DNA from: Neoroseomonas eburnea
Lineage (GTDB): Bacteria > Pseudomonadota > Alphaproteobacteria > Acetobacterales > Acetobacteraceae
Assembly (NCBI RefSeq): GCF_018129005.1
Contig: NZ_JAAEDL010000004.1
Span: 124,001 to 188,000 of the forward strand
DNA: 64,000 nt
Reading direction: 5' to 3'
Shown in pieces: positions 1-8,786 of the stretch. Each line of letters begins with the position of its first letter. The first letter of the stretch is position 1. Position numbers and translations under genes: made by a program. The notes beneath the pieces are model-generated. The model was given only the letters and a program-made list of their open reading frames with translations. It did not search any database and was not told where the DNA came from.

Positions 1-1
1 C

Positions 2-415
2 GAGCGCTGGGAGGTCGCCGCCATCCTGCACCGCTACGGCGTGCGCGGCGACGCGCTGCGCATGGCCGTCGATTCCGTCTGCGCCGAGAAGCGTCGCTGG
101 GTCGATTTCATGATGCGCTTCGAACTCGACCTGAAGGAGCCGGAACCGCAGCGCGCGGGGCGCTCCGCCGTCGCGACGGGCAGCGGCCATGCGGCAGGCG
201 GCCTGATACCGATCGCACCCTACATGCTCATGCCGGAGGCGGGCGGCGCGCTCGCGGTCTCCTCCGCGCTGACCGCCGGCGCGCTGGTGGCCTTCGGCTG
301 GATGAAGGCGCGCGCCACCGGCCTGCCGCCGCTGCGTGGGGCGGCGCAGACGCTTGCCGTCGGCGCGGTCGCCGCGACAGTTGCCGCTATCCTGGCGCGG
401 GCGGCCGGCGGCTGA
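2..415 (+). CDS. VIT1/CCC1 family iron/manganese transporter-like protein (5' end outside window)
   Basis: The reading frame is open from the first bases of the window to TGA at 413-415, so this is the C-terminal 137 or so residues of a longer protein. The visible part starts with a charged cytoplasmic stretch ([15 protein letters not shown]). Three hydrophobic segments follow, the first containing [11 protein letters not shown], the kind of glycine/proline-rich membrane motif seen at the same place in VIT1/CCC1 (DUF125) transporters. The family moves Fe2+ or Mn2+ across membranes. It lies 21 nt upstream of two P-type cation ATPases on the same strand, so an ion-handling operon is likely (inference). 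The family call rests on the C-terminal half only. Confidence 0.75.
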   Translation, partial: ERWEVAAILHRYGVRGDALRMAVDSVCAEKRRWVDFMMRFELDLKEPEPQRAGRSAVATGSGHAAGGLIPIAPYMLMPEAGGALAVSSALTAGALVAFGWMKARATGLPPLRGAAQTLAVGAVAATVAAILARAAGG

Positions 416-436
416 CCCGGGGCGCGGCAGGCCGAC

Positions 437-3109
437 ATGCCGCATGACATGCAGGTGCCCTGGCACGCCCTGCCGGCGAATGCCGCGCTCGCCGCCTTGG
501 GGTCCGCGCCGGCCGGGCTGGATGCCGCCGAGGCGGCCGCACGCCTGGCGCGCCACGGCCCGAATGCGCTGCCCGAGCCGCCCCGCCCCGGCCTGTTCGC
601 GCGCTTCCTCCGCCAGTTCGACGACCTGCTGATCCGCGTGCTGCTGGTGGCGGCGGGGCTGACGGCGTTCCTGGGCGAATGGGCGGACACGGCGGTCATC
701 CTCGCGGTGGTGGTGATCAACGCCGGGGTCGGCCTGATGCAGGAAGGCCGCGCCGAGCGTGCGCTGGAGGCGATCGGCGGGCTGCTCGCCCCGCGTGCCG
801 CCGTGCTGCGGGACGGCGTGCGGCGCACCCTGCCGGCGGAGCACCTGGTGCCCGGCGACATCGTGCTGCTCGAAGCCGGGGACCGCGTGCCGGCCGATCT
901 CCGCCTGCTCGAGGCCGCCGCGCTGCGCGTGGAGGAGGCCGCGCTGACCGGCGAATCCGTGCCGGTGGAGAAATCCGCTGCGCCGGTCACCGCCGAGGCG
1001 CCGCTCGCCGAGCGCGCCGGCATGGCCTTCACCGGCACCCTCGTCGTGGCCGGCCAGGCCCGCGGCGTGGTGGTCGCGACCGGCGCGGCGACGGAGATCG
1101 GCCGCGTCGGGTCCATGTTGGCGGGGCTCGAGGCCGCGGAGACCCCCTTGCTGCGGCAGATGAAGCGGCTCGCGCGGGTGCTGACGGTGCTGGTGCTCGG
1201 CCTGTCGGCGGTGGTCTTCGCCATCGCCGTGATGCGCCACGGCATGCCGTTCGCCGGGGCGGTGCTGGTGGTGGTCAGCCTCGCCGTCTCGGCCATCCCG
1301 GAGGGCCTGCCGGCGGTGCTTTCGGTCACCCTCGCGCTCGGCGTGCGGCGCATGGCGGCGCGCAACGCCATCATCCGCCGGCTGCCGGCGGTGGAGACGC
1401 TCGGCGCCGTCAGCGTCATCTGCACCGACAAGACCGGCACGCTGACGACGAACGAGATGGCGGTGCGCAGCGCCGCCTGGCCGGGCGGCGAAGCGACCGT
1501 CGGCGGCGAAGGCTACGCGCCGATGGGCTGGCTCGCCGTACGGGGCGCGCCGCCGCCCGCGCGGCTCGCCGAGGTGGCGGTGCTCTGCAACGACGCCGCG
1601 TTGCGGGAAGGCCCGCGCGGCTGGGCGGTGGAAGGCGACCCGATGGAGGGCGCGCTGCTCGCCTTCGCCGCGCGCGCCGGCGCCGATGCCGATGCGCTGG
1701 AAGCCGAGCACCCGCGCCGTGCCGTACTGCCCTTCGACGCCGCGCATCGGCTGATGGCGACGCTGCACCCGGCCGGCGGCGGCGTGTTGCTGGCGGTGAA
1801 GGGGGCGCCGGAGGCCGTGTTGCCGCGCTGCGTCGCGCAGGCCGATGGCGGGCCCTTCGACGCCGCCGCATGGACCGCCTGCGCCGAGGCCATGGCCGCG
1901 CGCGGCCAGCGCGTGCTGGCGCTGGCGATGCGGGAGGACGCCGCGGCGCCGGCCGCGGTGCTCCACCTGCCAGAAGGGCTGACCCTGCTGGGCCTGCTCG
2001 GCCTCGCCGACCCGCCACGGCCGGAGGCGAGGACGGCCGTCGCCGAATGCCGCGCCGCCGGCATCCGCGTGGTGATGATCACCGGCGACCACGCCGCGAC
2101 CGGCGCCGCCATCGCCGCCGAGCTCGGCATCGCCGAGGCGCCGCGCGCCCTGACCGGGGCCGAGCTGGACGCCCTCGACGAGGCCGCCTTCACCGAGGCC
2201 GTCACACGCACCGATGTCTTCGCCCGCGTCAGCCCCGGCCAGAAGCTGCGCCTGGTCGAGGCGCTGCAGCGCGACGGCACGGTGGTGGCGATGACCGGGG
2301 ACGGGGTGAACGACGCCCCGGCGCTGAAGCGCGCCGATATCGGCATCGCCATGGGGCAGCGCGGCACGGAAGCCGCGAAGCAGGCGGCGCAGATGGTCCT
2401 CGCCGACGACAACTTCGCCTCCATCGCCGCGGCCGTGCGGGAAGGCCGCACCGTCTACGACAACCTGCGCAAGGTGATCGTGTGGAACCTGCCGACCGAT
2501 GGCGGGGAGGCGCTGGTCATCGCCTTCGCGGTGGTCTTCGGCCTCGCCCTGCCGATGACGCCGCTGCAGGTGCTGTGGATCAACACCATCACCGCCACCG
2601 CCCTCGGCATGGCGCTGGCCTTCGAGCCGACCGAGCCCGGCACCATGCGCGAAGCGCCGCGCGACCCGCGGCGGCCGATGCTCTCGGGCTTCCTGCTCTG
2701 GCGCTTCCTGCTGGTCTCGGTGCTGATCGCCCTCGCCGCCTTCGGCATCTTCGACTGGGTCCTTGCGCGCGGCGTGGGGGAAGACGTGGCACGCACCGCG
2801 GTGGTCAACGCCATCGTGGCGCTCGAGATCGCCTATCTCTTCGCCGTGCGGCGGGGGCGGGGCGCGCTGATCACTTCGGCGCGACCGACGGCGGCGCTGT
2901 CGCTCGGCATCGCCGTCACCGCCGCCGGCCAGGTGCTTCTCACCTATGCGCCGCCGCTGCAGGCGGTGTTCGGCACGGCGGCGCTGGGCGTGGCGGAATG
3001 GGCCGGCGTCGCCACCGCCGCCGCGGTGTTCCTCGTGGTGCTGGAAGCCGAGAAGGCGCTGCGCCGACCGCGGGTTGATCGGAGGCCGGGAAGCGTATTG
3101 CGCGGATGA
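437..3109 (+). CDS. Cation-transporting P-type ATPase (P2-type, CtpF-like), copy 1
   Basis: Complete 890-residue P-type ATPase with an N-terminal cation-ATPase domain, the actuator loop TGES at 171-174, M4 with the PEGLP motif, the phosphorylation motif DKTGTLT (Asp331), the nucleotide-binding domain, the hinge TGDGVNDAP at about 620-628, and a C-terminal transmembrane bundle. M5 carries GGE and M6 reads [12 protein letters not shown]. The Asp that follows the conserved Thr in SERCA M6 is therefore Ala here, as in the mycobacterial CtpF-like branch as I recall it. The substrate is probably Ca2+ or another cation, but the sequence does not fix it. The gene ends one base before the next ATPase begins, so the two are almost certainly cotranscribed. 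Start ATG at 437 follows a short gap after the upstream transporter. Confidence 0.92.
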   Translation: MPHDMQVPWHALPANAALAALGSAPAGLDAAEAAARLARHGPNALPEPPRPGLFARFLRQFDDLLIRVLLVAAGLTAFLGEWADTAVILAVVVINAGVGLMQEGRAERALEAIGGLLAPRAAVLRDGVRRTLPAEHLVPGDIVLLEAGDRVPADLRLLEAAALRVEEAALTGESVPVEKSAAPVTAEAPLAERAGMAFTGTLVVAGQARGVVVATGAATEIGRVGSMLAGLEAAETPLLRQMKRLARVLTVLVLGLSAVVFAIAVMRHGMPFAGAVLVVVSLAVSAIPEGLPAVLSVTLALGVRRMAARNAIIRRLPAVETLGAVSVICTDKTGTLTTNEMAVRSAAWPGGEATVGGEGYAPMGWLAVRGAPPPARLAEVAVLCNDAALREGPRGWAVEGDPMEGALLAFAARAGADADALEAEHPRRAVLPFDAAHRLMATLHPAGGGVLLAVKGAPEAVLPRCVAQADGGPFDAAAWTACAEAMAARGQRVLALAMREDAAAPAAVLHLPEGLTLLGLLGLADPPRPEARTAVAECRAAGIRVVMITGDHAATGAAIAAELGIAEAPRALTGAELDALDEAAFTEAVTRTDVFARVSPGQKLRLVEALQRDGTVVAMTGDGVNDAPALKRADIGIAMGQRGTEAAKQAAQMVLADDNFASIAAAVREGRTVYDNLRKVIVWNLPTDGGEALVIAFAVVFGLALPMTPLQVLWINTITATALGMALAFEPTEPGTMREAPRDPRRPMLSGFLLWRFLLVSVLIALAAFGIFDWVLARGVGEDVARTAVVNAIVALEIAYLFAVRRGRGALITSARPTAALSLGIAVTAAGQVLLTYAPPLQAVFGTAALGVAEWAGVATAAAVFLVVLEAEKALRRPRVDRRPGSVLRG

Positions 3110-3110
3110 C

Positions 3111-5801
3111 ATGAAATTCATGTCCGCGCAGGATCGGGCGGATGCGTCGCCGTCGCCCTCGCACGCCATGTCACCCGGTGAAGTGCAGGCGCGTCTCGAT
3201 GTGGGGGCGGAAGGACTGTCCGGCCCCGCCGCCGAGGAGCGGCTTCGCCGCCACGGCCCCAACCGGCTGCCGGAACCGCCGCGGCGCGGGGCGCTGCTGC
3301 GCTTCCTCGACCAGTTCCGCAACCTGCTGATCTACGTGCTGCTGGCAGCGGCGGCGGCGAGCGCGCTGCTCGGCCATCCGCTCGATGCCGCGGTCATCCT
3401 CGCCGTGGTGGTGCTGAACGCGATCGTCGGCTTCATCCAGGAAGGCAAGGCGGAGCAGGCGCTGGCCGCGATCCGTGACCTGCTCGCCCCGCGCGCCTCG
3501 GTGATCCGCGACGGCCGGCGCCAGGAGATCGACGCGCAGGAGGCGGTGCCCGGCGACATCGTCCTGCTCGAGGCCGGGGACCGCGTTCCCGCCGACCTGC
3601 GCATCCTCTCGGCGCGCGGCTTGCGGGCGGAGGAGGCGATGCTGACCGGGGAATCGGTCCCCGCCGACAAATCCGCCGACGCCGTGCCGGAGGAGGCGGC
3701 CCTCGGCGACCGGCGCTCCCTGCTGTTCTCCGGCACGCTGGTCGTCGCCGGCCAGGCGCGGGGCGTCGTCGTCGGCACCGGCGCGGCGACGGAGATCGGC
3801 AAGGTCAGCGCCATGCTCGCCGGCGTCGAGACGCTGGAGACGCCGCTGCTCCGCCGGATGGACCGCTTCGCCCGCCAGGTGACGCTGGCGGTCCTCGCAC
3901 TCGCCGTCCTCGCCTTCGGCGTCGCGCTGCTGCGGGGCTGGCCCGCGGCCGAGGCCTTCATGGCCGTGGTCGGCCTCGCCGTCGCGGCCATCCCGGAGGG
4001 GCTGCCCGCCGTGCTGACGGTGACGCTGGCGATCGGCGTGCGCCGCATGGCGGCGCGCAACGCCATCATCCGCCGGCTGCCGGCGGTGGAGACGCTGGGC
4101 GCCGTCGGCGTCATCTGCTCCGACAAGACCGGCACCTTCACACGCAACGAGATGGTCGCCGGCGCGGTGGTCACCTCGGCCGGCGAACTCGCGATCGAGG
4201 GTGCGGGCTACGGGCCGAAGGCGAGCATCATGGCCGCCGAGGGCGGCGACCCCGACCCGGAGACGATCGGCCTGCTGCGCCGCCTGGCGCGCGCCGGTGC
4301 GCTCTGCAACGACGCCGCCCTGGCGCCCGGCGATGCCGGGCACTGGCAGGTGCTCGGGGACCCGATGGAGGGGGCGCTCATCGCGCTCGCGGCCCGGGCG
4401 GGGGTGGCGGCCGAAGAACCGCGGCTCGATGCCATCCCCTTCGACGCGCGCCATCGCTGGATGGCGACGCTGCACGAGGACGGGGAAGGCGGCCGGATCC
4501 TCGCCGTGAAGGGCGCGCCGGAGGCGCTCCTGCCGCTCTGCCGCCATGAGGCGGCGCCGGAGGGCGTGCGCGCGCTCGATCCCGCCGCCTGGGAGGCGGC
4601 GGCGCATCGCCTCGCGGACGGCGGATATCGCGTGCTTGCGCTGGCGGAGGCGCGGCTGCCGGACGATGCCGGCCTCGCCGATGCGCGGCTGCCGCGGCTG
4701 ACCATGCTCGGCCTGGTCGGCCTCGTGGACCCGCCGCGGACGGAGGCGATCGCGGCGGTCGCCGCCTGCCGGTCGGCCGGGATCCGCGTGAAGATGATCA
4801 CCGGCGACCACCCGGGGACGGCGCGCGCCATCGCCGGCGCGCTCGGCCTCGACGCGACGGGGCGTGCCCTGACCGGCGTGGATCTCGACAGCCTGGACGA
4901 TGAGGCGCTCCAGGGCGCGGCGGCGGAGACCGACGTCTTCGCGCGCACGAGCCCGGAGCAGAAGCTGCGCCTGGTGACCGCGCTGCAGGCGGGCGGCGCG
5001 GTCGTCGCCATGACCGGGGACGGCGTGAACGACGCCCCCGCCCTGAAGCGCGCCGATGTCGGCGTGGCCATGGGCCGCAAGGGGACCGAGGCGGCCAAGG
5101 AGGCCGCCGACATGGTGCTCGCCGACGACAACTTCGCCTCGATCGCCGCCGCGGTGCGCGAAGGACGCACGGTCTACGACAACCTGCAGAAGGTCATCGC
5201 CTGGACGCTGCCCACCAATGGCGGGGAATCGCTGGTCGTGCTGGCGGCGATCGGGCTCGGCCTCGCCCTGCCGATGTCGCCGGTGCAGATCCTGTGGATC
5301 AACATGGTGACGGCGGTGGCGCTCGGCCTGACCCTCGCCTTCGAACCGCCCGAACGCGATGTGATGGGCCGTCCGCCGCGCGTGCCGGGAGCATCCCTCC
5401 TGCCGGCGGTGCTGGCCTGGCGCGTGGTCTTCGTCTCCGCGGTGATGGCGGGCTGCGCCTTCGCCCTGGATCTCTGGGCGACGGCACGCGGGCTCTCGGT
5501 CGAGGAATCGCGGACGCTGGTCGTCAACGCGATCGTGGCGATGGAGGTCGGCTACCTCTTCGCCGCGCGACAGTCGCGCGGCAGCGGCTTCTCCGCCGAG
5601 GGGTTCCGCGGCACGCCGGCGATCTGGACGGGCATTGCCATCACCTCGGCAGCGCAGGCGGCCATGACCTGGGCGCCGCCGCTGCAATGGACCTTCGGCA
5701 CCGCATCGCTCGGTGTGACGGAGGTGCCGGCCTGTCTCGGCGCCGGCGCGCTGCTGCTGGTGCTGGTGGAGGCCGAGAAGGCGCTGCGCCGCGCGAGGTG
5801 A
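3111..5801 (+). CDS. Cation-transporting P-type ATPase (P2-type, CtpF-like), copy 2
   Basis: This paralogue of the preceding gene is 896 residues long and aligns with it from end to end. TGES, PEGLP and TGDGVNDAP are all intact. The phosphorylation motif is DKTGTFT (Asp338), with Phe where most P-type ATPases have Leu. M5 carries NGGES and M6 reads LWINMVTAVALG, again without the SERCA-type Asp. The frame is open further upstream inside copy 1, but homology begins around MSPGEVQARL. The start chosen is the ATG at 3111, just after the stop of copy 1; ATGs at 3120 and 3168 are alternatives because none has a strong ribosome-binding site. The tandem arrangement suggests duplication followed by specialisation, or a two-subunit pump (inference). 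Confidence 0.9.
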   Translation: MKFMSAQDRADASPSPSHAMSPGEVQARLDVGAEGLSGPAAEERLRRHGPNRLPEPPRRGALLRFLDQFRNLLIYVLLAAAAASALLGHPLDAAVILAVVVLNAIVGFIQEGKAEQALAAIRDLLAPRASVIRDGRRQEIDAQEAVPGDIVLLEAGDRVPADLRILSARGLRAEEAMLTGESVPADKSADAVPEEAALGDRRSLLFSGTLVVAGQARGVVVGTGAATEIGKVSAMLAGVETLETPLLRRMDRFARQVTLAVLALAVLAFGVALLRGWPAAEAFMAVVGLAVAAIPEGLPAVLTVTLAIGVRRMAARNAIIRRLPAVETLGAVGVICSDKTGTFTRNEMVAGAVVTSAGELAIEGAGYGPKASIMAAEGGDPDPETIGLLRRLARAGALCNDAALAPGDAGHWQVLGDPMEGALIALAARAGVAAEEPRLDAIPFDARHRWMATLHEDGEGGRILAVKGAPEALLPLCRHEAAPEGVRALDPAAWEAAAHRLADGGYRVLALAEARLPDDAGLADARLPRLTMLGLVGLVDPPRTEAIAAVAACRSAGIRVKMITGDHPGTARAIAGALGLDATGRALTGVDLDSLDDEALQGAAAETDVFARTSPEQKLRLVTALQAGGAVVAMTGDGVNDAPALKRADVGVAMGRKGTEAAKEAADMVLADDNFASIAAAVREGRTVYDNLQKVIAWTLPTNGGESLVVLAAIGLGLALPMSPVQILWINMVTAVALGLTLAFEPPERDVMGRPPRVPGASLLPAVLAWRVVFVSAVMAGCAFALDLWATARGLSVEESRTLVVNAIVAMEVGYLFAARQSRGSGFSAEGFRGTPAIWTGIAITSAAQAAMTWAPPLQWTFGTASLGVTEVPACLGAGALLLVLVEAEKALRRAR

Positions 5802-5895
5802 ATCCTACCGCACCTGCGAAGCGCCCGTTTGACGCGGCGCTTCGCCTGGGCGCAGCAATTCGTCGCTGGGTTCTTCCGCCGATGAGGATTGCGCC

Positions 5896-6183
5896 ATGTA
5901 CGCGATGATCCGCAGCTACTCCGCCACCGGCTCGATCGAGGAGATCGTGCGCCGCGTCGAGGCGACGGTCCTGCCGATGCTGAAGGCGCATCCCGGCTTC
6001 CGAGGTTACTGGGCGGGGCGGAGCGAGGGCGGCGCCTTCTCGATCAGCCTCTTCGACAGCCAGGCGGAGGCGGAGGCGGCGCATGAGAAGGTGCGCGGCA
6101 TCGTCGCCGCCAACCTGGCGGAACTGCTGCCGCAGCCGCCGGTGATCACCAAGGGCGAAGTGCTGGTGACGGCAGTGCCGTGA
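5896..6183 (+). CDS. Small ABM-like (dimeric alpha/beta barrel) protein
   Basis: This 95-residue protein starts at ATG 5896 behind GATGAGGA at 5881-5888. The pattern is a beta strand (MYAMIRSYSA), a helix (SIEEIVRRVEATVLPMLKAH), a strand around GFRGYWAGRS, and SISLFDSQAEAEAAHEKV. This fits the ferredoxin-like fold of the antibiotic-biosynthesis-monooxygenase/YciI type. Such proteins act as small dimeric enzymes or stress proteins, and no catalytic residue can be assigned here. A pair of strong hairpins follows the stop codon. The function is not known. Confidence 0.75.
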   Translation: MYAMIRSYSATGSIEEIVRRVEATVLPMLKAHPGFRGYWAGRSEGGAFSISLFDSQAEAEAAHEKVRGIVAANLAELLPQPPVITKGEVLVTAVP

Positions 6184-6197
6184 AGGGAATAGGAAGG

Positions 6198-6319
6198 CGC
6201 GGGGGAGGGGAACCTCCCCCGCGAACCCCCTCCCTTCCTTGGCTGTCGGCAGGGCGGCCCGGCGCGCCGGGCACGCCCATGCCGGTGGTCGGAAAAGGAG
6301 GGGGGAGTTCCCTCCCCCC
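6198..6319. repeat. Paired GC-rich hairpins between convergent genes (possible terminators)
   Basis: There are two perfect stem-loops. The first has an 11-bp stem, 6198-6208 with 6213-6223, and loop GGAA. The second has an 8-bp stem, 6300-6307 with 6312-6319, and loop TTCC. They lie between a plus-strand gene ending at 6183 and a minus-strand gene ending at 6337, and the intervening DNA is itself roughly inverted. The first hairpin recurs almost exactly at 30325-30346 after yidC. The position fits bidirectional termination, but there is no clean T-run. Confidence 0.6.
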
Positions 6320-6336
6320 GACCTTGCGGCCCCTGC

Positions 6337-7581
6337 TCAGGCCGGCCGGTTGGCGCGGGCCACCACGGCTTCGAACAACACCTGGCAGCCGGCCTCGGCC
6401 TCCTCGGGGAGGATGCTCTCGGCCTCGTTGTGCGACAGGCCGTCCTTGCACGGGGTGAAGATCATCGCCGTCGGCACCGAACGCGCCACATAGACGGCGT
6501 CGTGGCCGGCGCCGGAGATGATCTCGCGCGCCGAGAGGCCGAGCCGCTTCGTCGCCTGGCGCACCAGATCCACGCAGGACGGGTCGAAGGGCTGGGCCGG
6601 GATGAGGAACAGTTCCGCCAGGTCGAGCTGGCAGCCCGTCTCGGCGACGAGCTTGCGCGCCTGCTCGGGGAAGGTGTCGGCGAGCGTCCTGATCTCGGCG
6701 TCCAGCGGGTGGCGGAACTCGACGCTGAAGCGCACCTCGCCGGGCACCACGTTGCGGGAGGGGTGCATCACCTGCAGGAAGCCGACCGTGCCGCGGCCGT
6801 CCTCGCCGCGCGCGCGCATCAGCTCGTCGACCAGCGTGATCACCCGCGCCGCGGCGACCAGCGCATCCTTGCGCGCGGAGGGCGGCGTCGTGCCCGCATG
6901 GCTGTCCTGGCCGGTGATGACGGCGTCGTACCAGACCTGCGCCTGCGCGCCGGTGACGATGCCGATCTGCTTGCCCTCCTTCTCGAGGATCGGGCCCTGC
7001 TCGATGTGCAGCTCGAAATAGGCATCGGCCGGGAAGGGCTTCGCGGCATGCGTCCCCTTGTAGCCGATCTGGTCCAGCGCCTCGGAGACGGACATGCCGT
7101 CCACGTCCTTCAGGCCATAGGCCTTCTCCTGCGTGTAGATCCCGGCCCAGACGCCCGATCCCATCAGCGAATGGCCGAAGCGCGAGCCTTCCTCGTCGGT
7201 CCAGTTCACCAGCTCGATCGGCGCCTCGGTGACGATGTTGAGGTCGTTCAGCGAGCGCATCACCTCGAGCCCCGCGATGACGCCGAGCGCGCCGTCGAAC
7301 TTGCCGCCGGTCGGCTGGCTGTCGAGGTGGCTGCCCATCAGCACCGGGAGGCGCTTGGGGTCACGACCTTCCCGGCGGGCGAACATGTTGCCGATGGCGT
7401 CCACGCGCACCGTCAGGCCGAGCGCCTCGCACCAGCCCTTGAAGCGGTCGCGCCCGGCCTTGTCGACATCGGAGAGGGTCAGGCGCTTCACGCCGCCCTT
7501 GGGCGTGGCGCCGATCTCGGCCATCGCCATCAGACTGTCCCAGAGGCGCTTGCCGTCGATCCGCTGGTTGGTACCGCTCAT
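6337..7581 (-). CDS. Zn-dependent M20-family amidohydrolase (N-carbamoyl-L-amino acid hydrolase / allantoate amidohydrolase type)
   Basis: This 414-residue protein is of the usual length for the HyuC/AmaB/AllC group, which hydrolyses N-carbamoyl amino acids, allantoate or ureidoglycolate using two metal ions. Visible metal and catalytic sites are GSHLDSQ (His85), KFDGALG (Asp96), WTDEEGSRFG (Glu130/131), ELHIEQGPILE (His192) and GAGHDAVYVA near the C-terminus. The frame is open upstream to 7731, but that stretch is low-complexity Pro/Arg sequence over an intergenic hairpin. The ATG at 7581, directly before NQRIDGKRLW, is therefore preferred. The substrate cannot be read from the sequence and no pyrimidine- or allantoin-pathway neighbour is present. 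It faces the small ABM-like gene convergently. Confidence 0.9.
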   Translation of the reverse strand: MSGTNQRIDGKRLWDSLMAMAEIGATPKGGVKRLTLSDVDKAGRDRFKGWCEALGLTVRVDAIGNMFARREGRDPKRLPVLMGSHLDSQPTGGKFDGALGVIAGLEVMRSLNDLNIVTEAPIELVNWTDEEGSRFGHSLMGSGVWAGIYTQEKAYGLKDVDGMSVSEALDQIGYKGTHAAKPFPADAYFELHIEQGPILEKEGKQIGIVTGAQAQVWYDAVITGQDSHAGTTPPSARKDALVAAARVITLVDELMRARGEDGRGTVGFLQVMHPSRNVVPGEVRFSVEFRHPLDAEIRTLADTFPEQARKLVAETGCQLDLAELFLIPAQPFDPSCVDLVRQATKRLGLSAREIISGAGHDAVYVARSVPTAMIFTPCKDGLSHNEAESILPEEAEAGCQVLFEAVVARANRPA

Positions 7582-8143
7582 CGGTGTTCGTGCCCGTGCT
7601 GCTTTGGAGGGGGGCCGGTTCAGAGGCCGTTCGAGAAGGTCGGCACCGGCCCTCACCCCGGCCCGGCCCGGCCACCCAGTTCGGCATGGTGTCGTTGGGT
7701 GGCCGGGCCGGGGGCGGGGCGGTGCCGACATGAGAATGCGCCGGACGGTGCATTCTCAAGCGGGCTCTAAGCCCGCCGGCGGCCCCTGTCCACCGGCCGC
7801 GAGGCCGCCCCCGATGCCGCCTCCGCGCCGGCTCCGAATACAATGCTGATGCGCGTTAGTTCAATTGTGTTAGGAACAAGTCCTAATAGAAGGAAAGTTG
7901 TGATACTTGGCGAATAATTCAAATCGCCAGGAGCCTGCGAGGCAGTCGATGGCATTGATGTGACGTGCCGGCGGGTCGGGACTGTTGCGCTCGGCCGCGA
8001 TTTGCTGCATGGCATGGATCGGCAGCTCCCCGGCTGCCGGCGAATTCACGCGTCATCTGCCCACTGGAGACCATCGCGCGCCGCCGGGCGCGCATCCCCC
8101 CGCAATGGCTCGCGCAGCCAGAACCGCCAAGGAGAGTCCCCCC
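7582..8143. other. 562-bp intergenic region: long inverted repeats plus an AT-rich island
   Basis: This divergent region lies between the amidohydrolase and the rlpA-like gene, and no coding region is supported. It holds a long inverted repeat at 7639-7729: outer arms GTCGGCACCG and CGGTGCCGAC, inner arms CCCGGCCCGGCCACCCA and TGGGTGGCCGGGCCGGG. A second palindrome follows at 7730-7757, starting TGAGAATGC and ending GCATTCTCA, then GCGGGCTCTAAGCCCGC. An AT-rich stretch at about 7845-7930 contrasts sharply with the surroundings and probably contains the promoters. Confidence 0.7.
7866..7928. promoter_or_regulatory. AT-rich candidate operator/promoter with inverted repeats
   Basis: A perfect inverted repeat TTAGGA-ACAAG-TCCTAA lies at 7870-7886. 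A second, GGCGA with a 10-nt loop and TCGCC, lies at 7909-7928 and encloses AATAAT at 7913-7918, a possible -10-like hexamer. The stretch lies between divergent genes and is the most AT-rich DNA in the first 10 kb. Binding of a regulator is inferred only from symmetry and position; no regulator is encoded next to it. Confidence 0.35.
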
Positions 8144-8683
8144 ATGGGGTTCCAACGCCATGCCCCCCACCCCTCTGCACGCTGTTCCGCCCCGGAGCGC
8201 ATGTCAGGGGAGCCTCGGACCGGCCGAAGCGGCAGGTCCCGGACCACGGCCCTGCGGATCGCGGCGAGTTGCGCCGTGCTTGGCTTCTCCTCGATGACCA
8301 TGGGCTGCGCCCAGTCGGTCCAGGGCAGCGCCCAGCCTGTCGCCGCGGCGACGGTGGAACAGCCCGCCGGGCCGCCGCAGGTCGGGACCGCCTCCTATTA
8401 CGCGCGCCACTTCAACGGCCGGCGCATGGCGAACGGCAGCCGCTTCGATCCGTCTTCCGATACCATCGCGCACCGGACGCTGCCCTTCGGCACCGTCGTC
8501 CGCGTGACGAACCTCCACAACGGCCTGTCCGCGACCGGTACGGTGACCGACCGCGGTCCCTGGACCCGCGGCCGCATCGTCGACCTCAGCCCGCGGATCG
8601 CGCGCGACATCGACATGATCCGCAGCGGCGTCGCGCGGGTCGAGGTGGTGCCTGTCGTCGAGGTCGCCGAGGCCGCCGACTGA
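8144..8683 (+). CDS. rlpA: RlpA-like septal ring lytic transglycosylase / rare lipoprotein A family protein
   Basis: Start ATG 8144 is chosen because AAGGAG lies at 8129-8134 at good spacing. The product has 179 residues. A basic N-terminus leads to a hydrophobic segment ending in TMGC (Cys55), an imperfect lipobox, so a lipoprotein or a cleaved signal peptide is likely. The C-terminal double-psi beta-barrel domain has GTASYYARHFNGRRMANG, FDP, AHRTLPFGTVVRVTN and TDRGPW; the Asp of TDRGPW matches the catalytic Asp of Pseudomonas RlpA. The protein has no SPOR domain, so localisation to denuded septal glycan is doubtful. It probably cleaves or binds peptidoglycan in the periplasm. The frame is open further upstream to 7985, but without support. 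Confidence 0.85.
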   Translation: MGFQRHAPHPSARCSAPERMSGEPRTGRSGRSRTTALRIAASCAVLGFSSMTMGCAQSVQGSAQPVAAATVEQPAGPPQVGTASYYARHFNGRRMANGSRFDPSSDTIAHRTLPFGTVVRVTNLHNGLSATGTVTDRGPWTRGRIVDLSPRIARDIDMIRSGVARVEVVPVVEVAEAAD

Positions 8684-8691
8684 CGCCGGGG

Positions 8692-8717
8692 CCGTTCCGG
8701 CCGTTTGGCCGGGACGG
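8692..8717. terminator. Hairpin between convergent genes, possible bidirectional terminator
   Basis: CCGTTCCGGCC at 8692-8702 pairs with GGCCGGGACGG at 8707-8717 with one G-T pair and loop GTTT. It sits just after the rlpA-like stop, and the neighbouring gene on the other strand ends at 8787. No T-run follows. Confidence 0.4.
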
Positions 8718-8786
8718 GTGGCGGGGCTTGCACGGATCGGGCTGCGGCCGGCCGGATGGCCCGGCGCGCGGCGCCGGCCGCGCGGT

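Noticed and set aside
679..3078. Long overlapping plus-strand frame inside the first P-type ATPase
   Set aside because: It is an out-of-frame translation dominated by Arg, Gly and Ala; the ATPase frame carries all catalytic motifs.
2946..3110. N-terminal extension of the second P-type ATPase into the first gene
   Set aside because: The extra residues are Arg/Ala/Pro-rich, are antiparallel in character to ATPase N-termini and lie within the coding end of copy 1.
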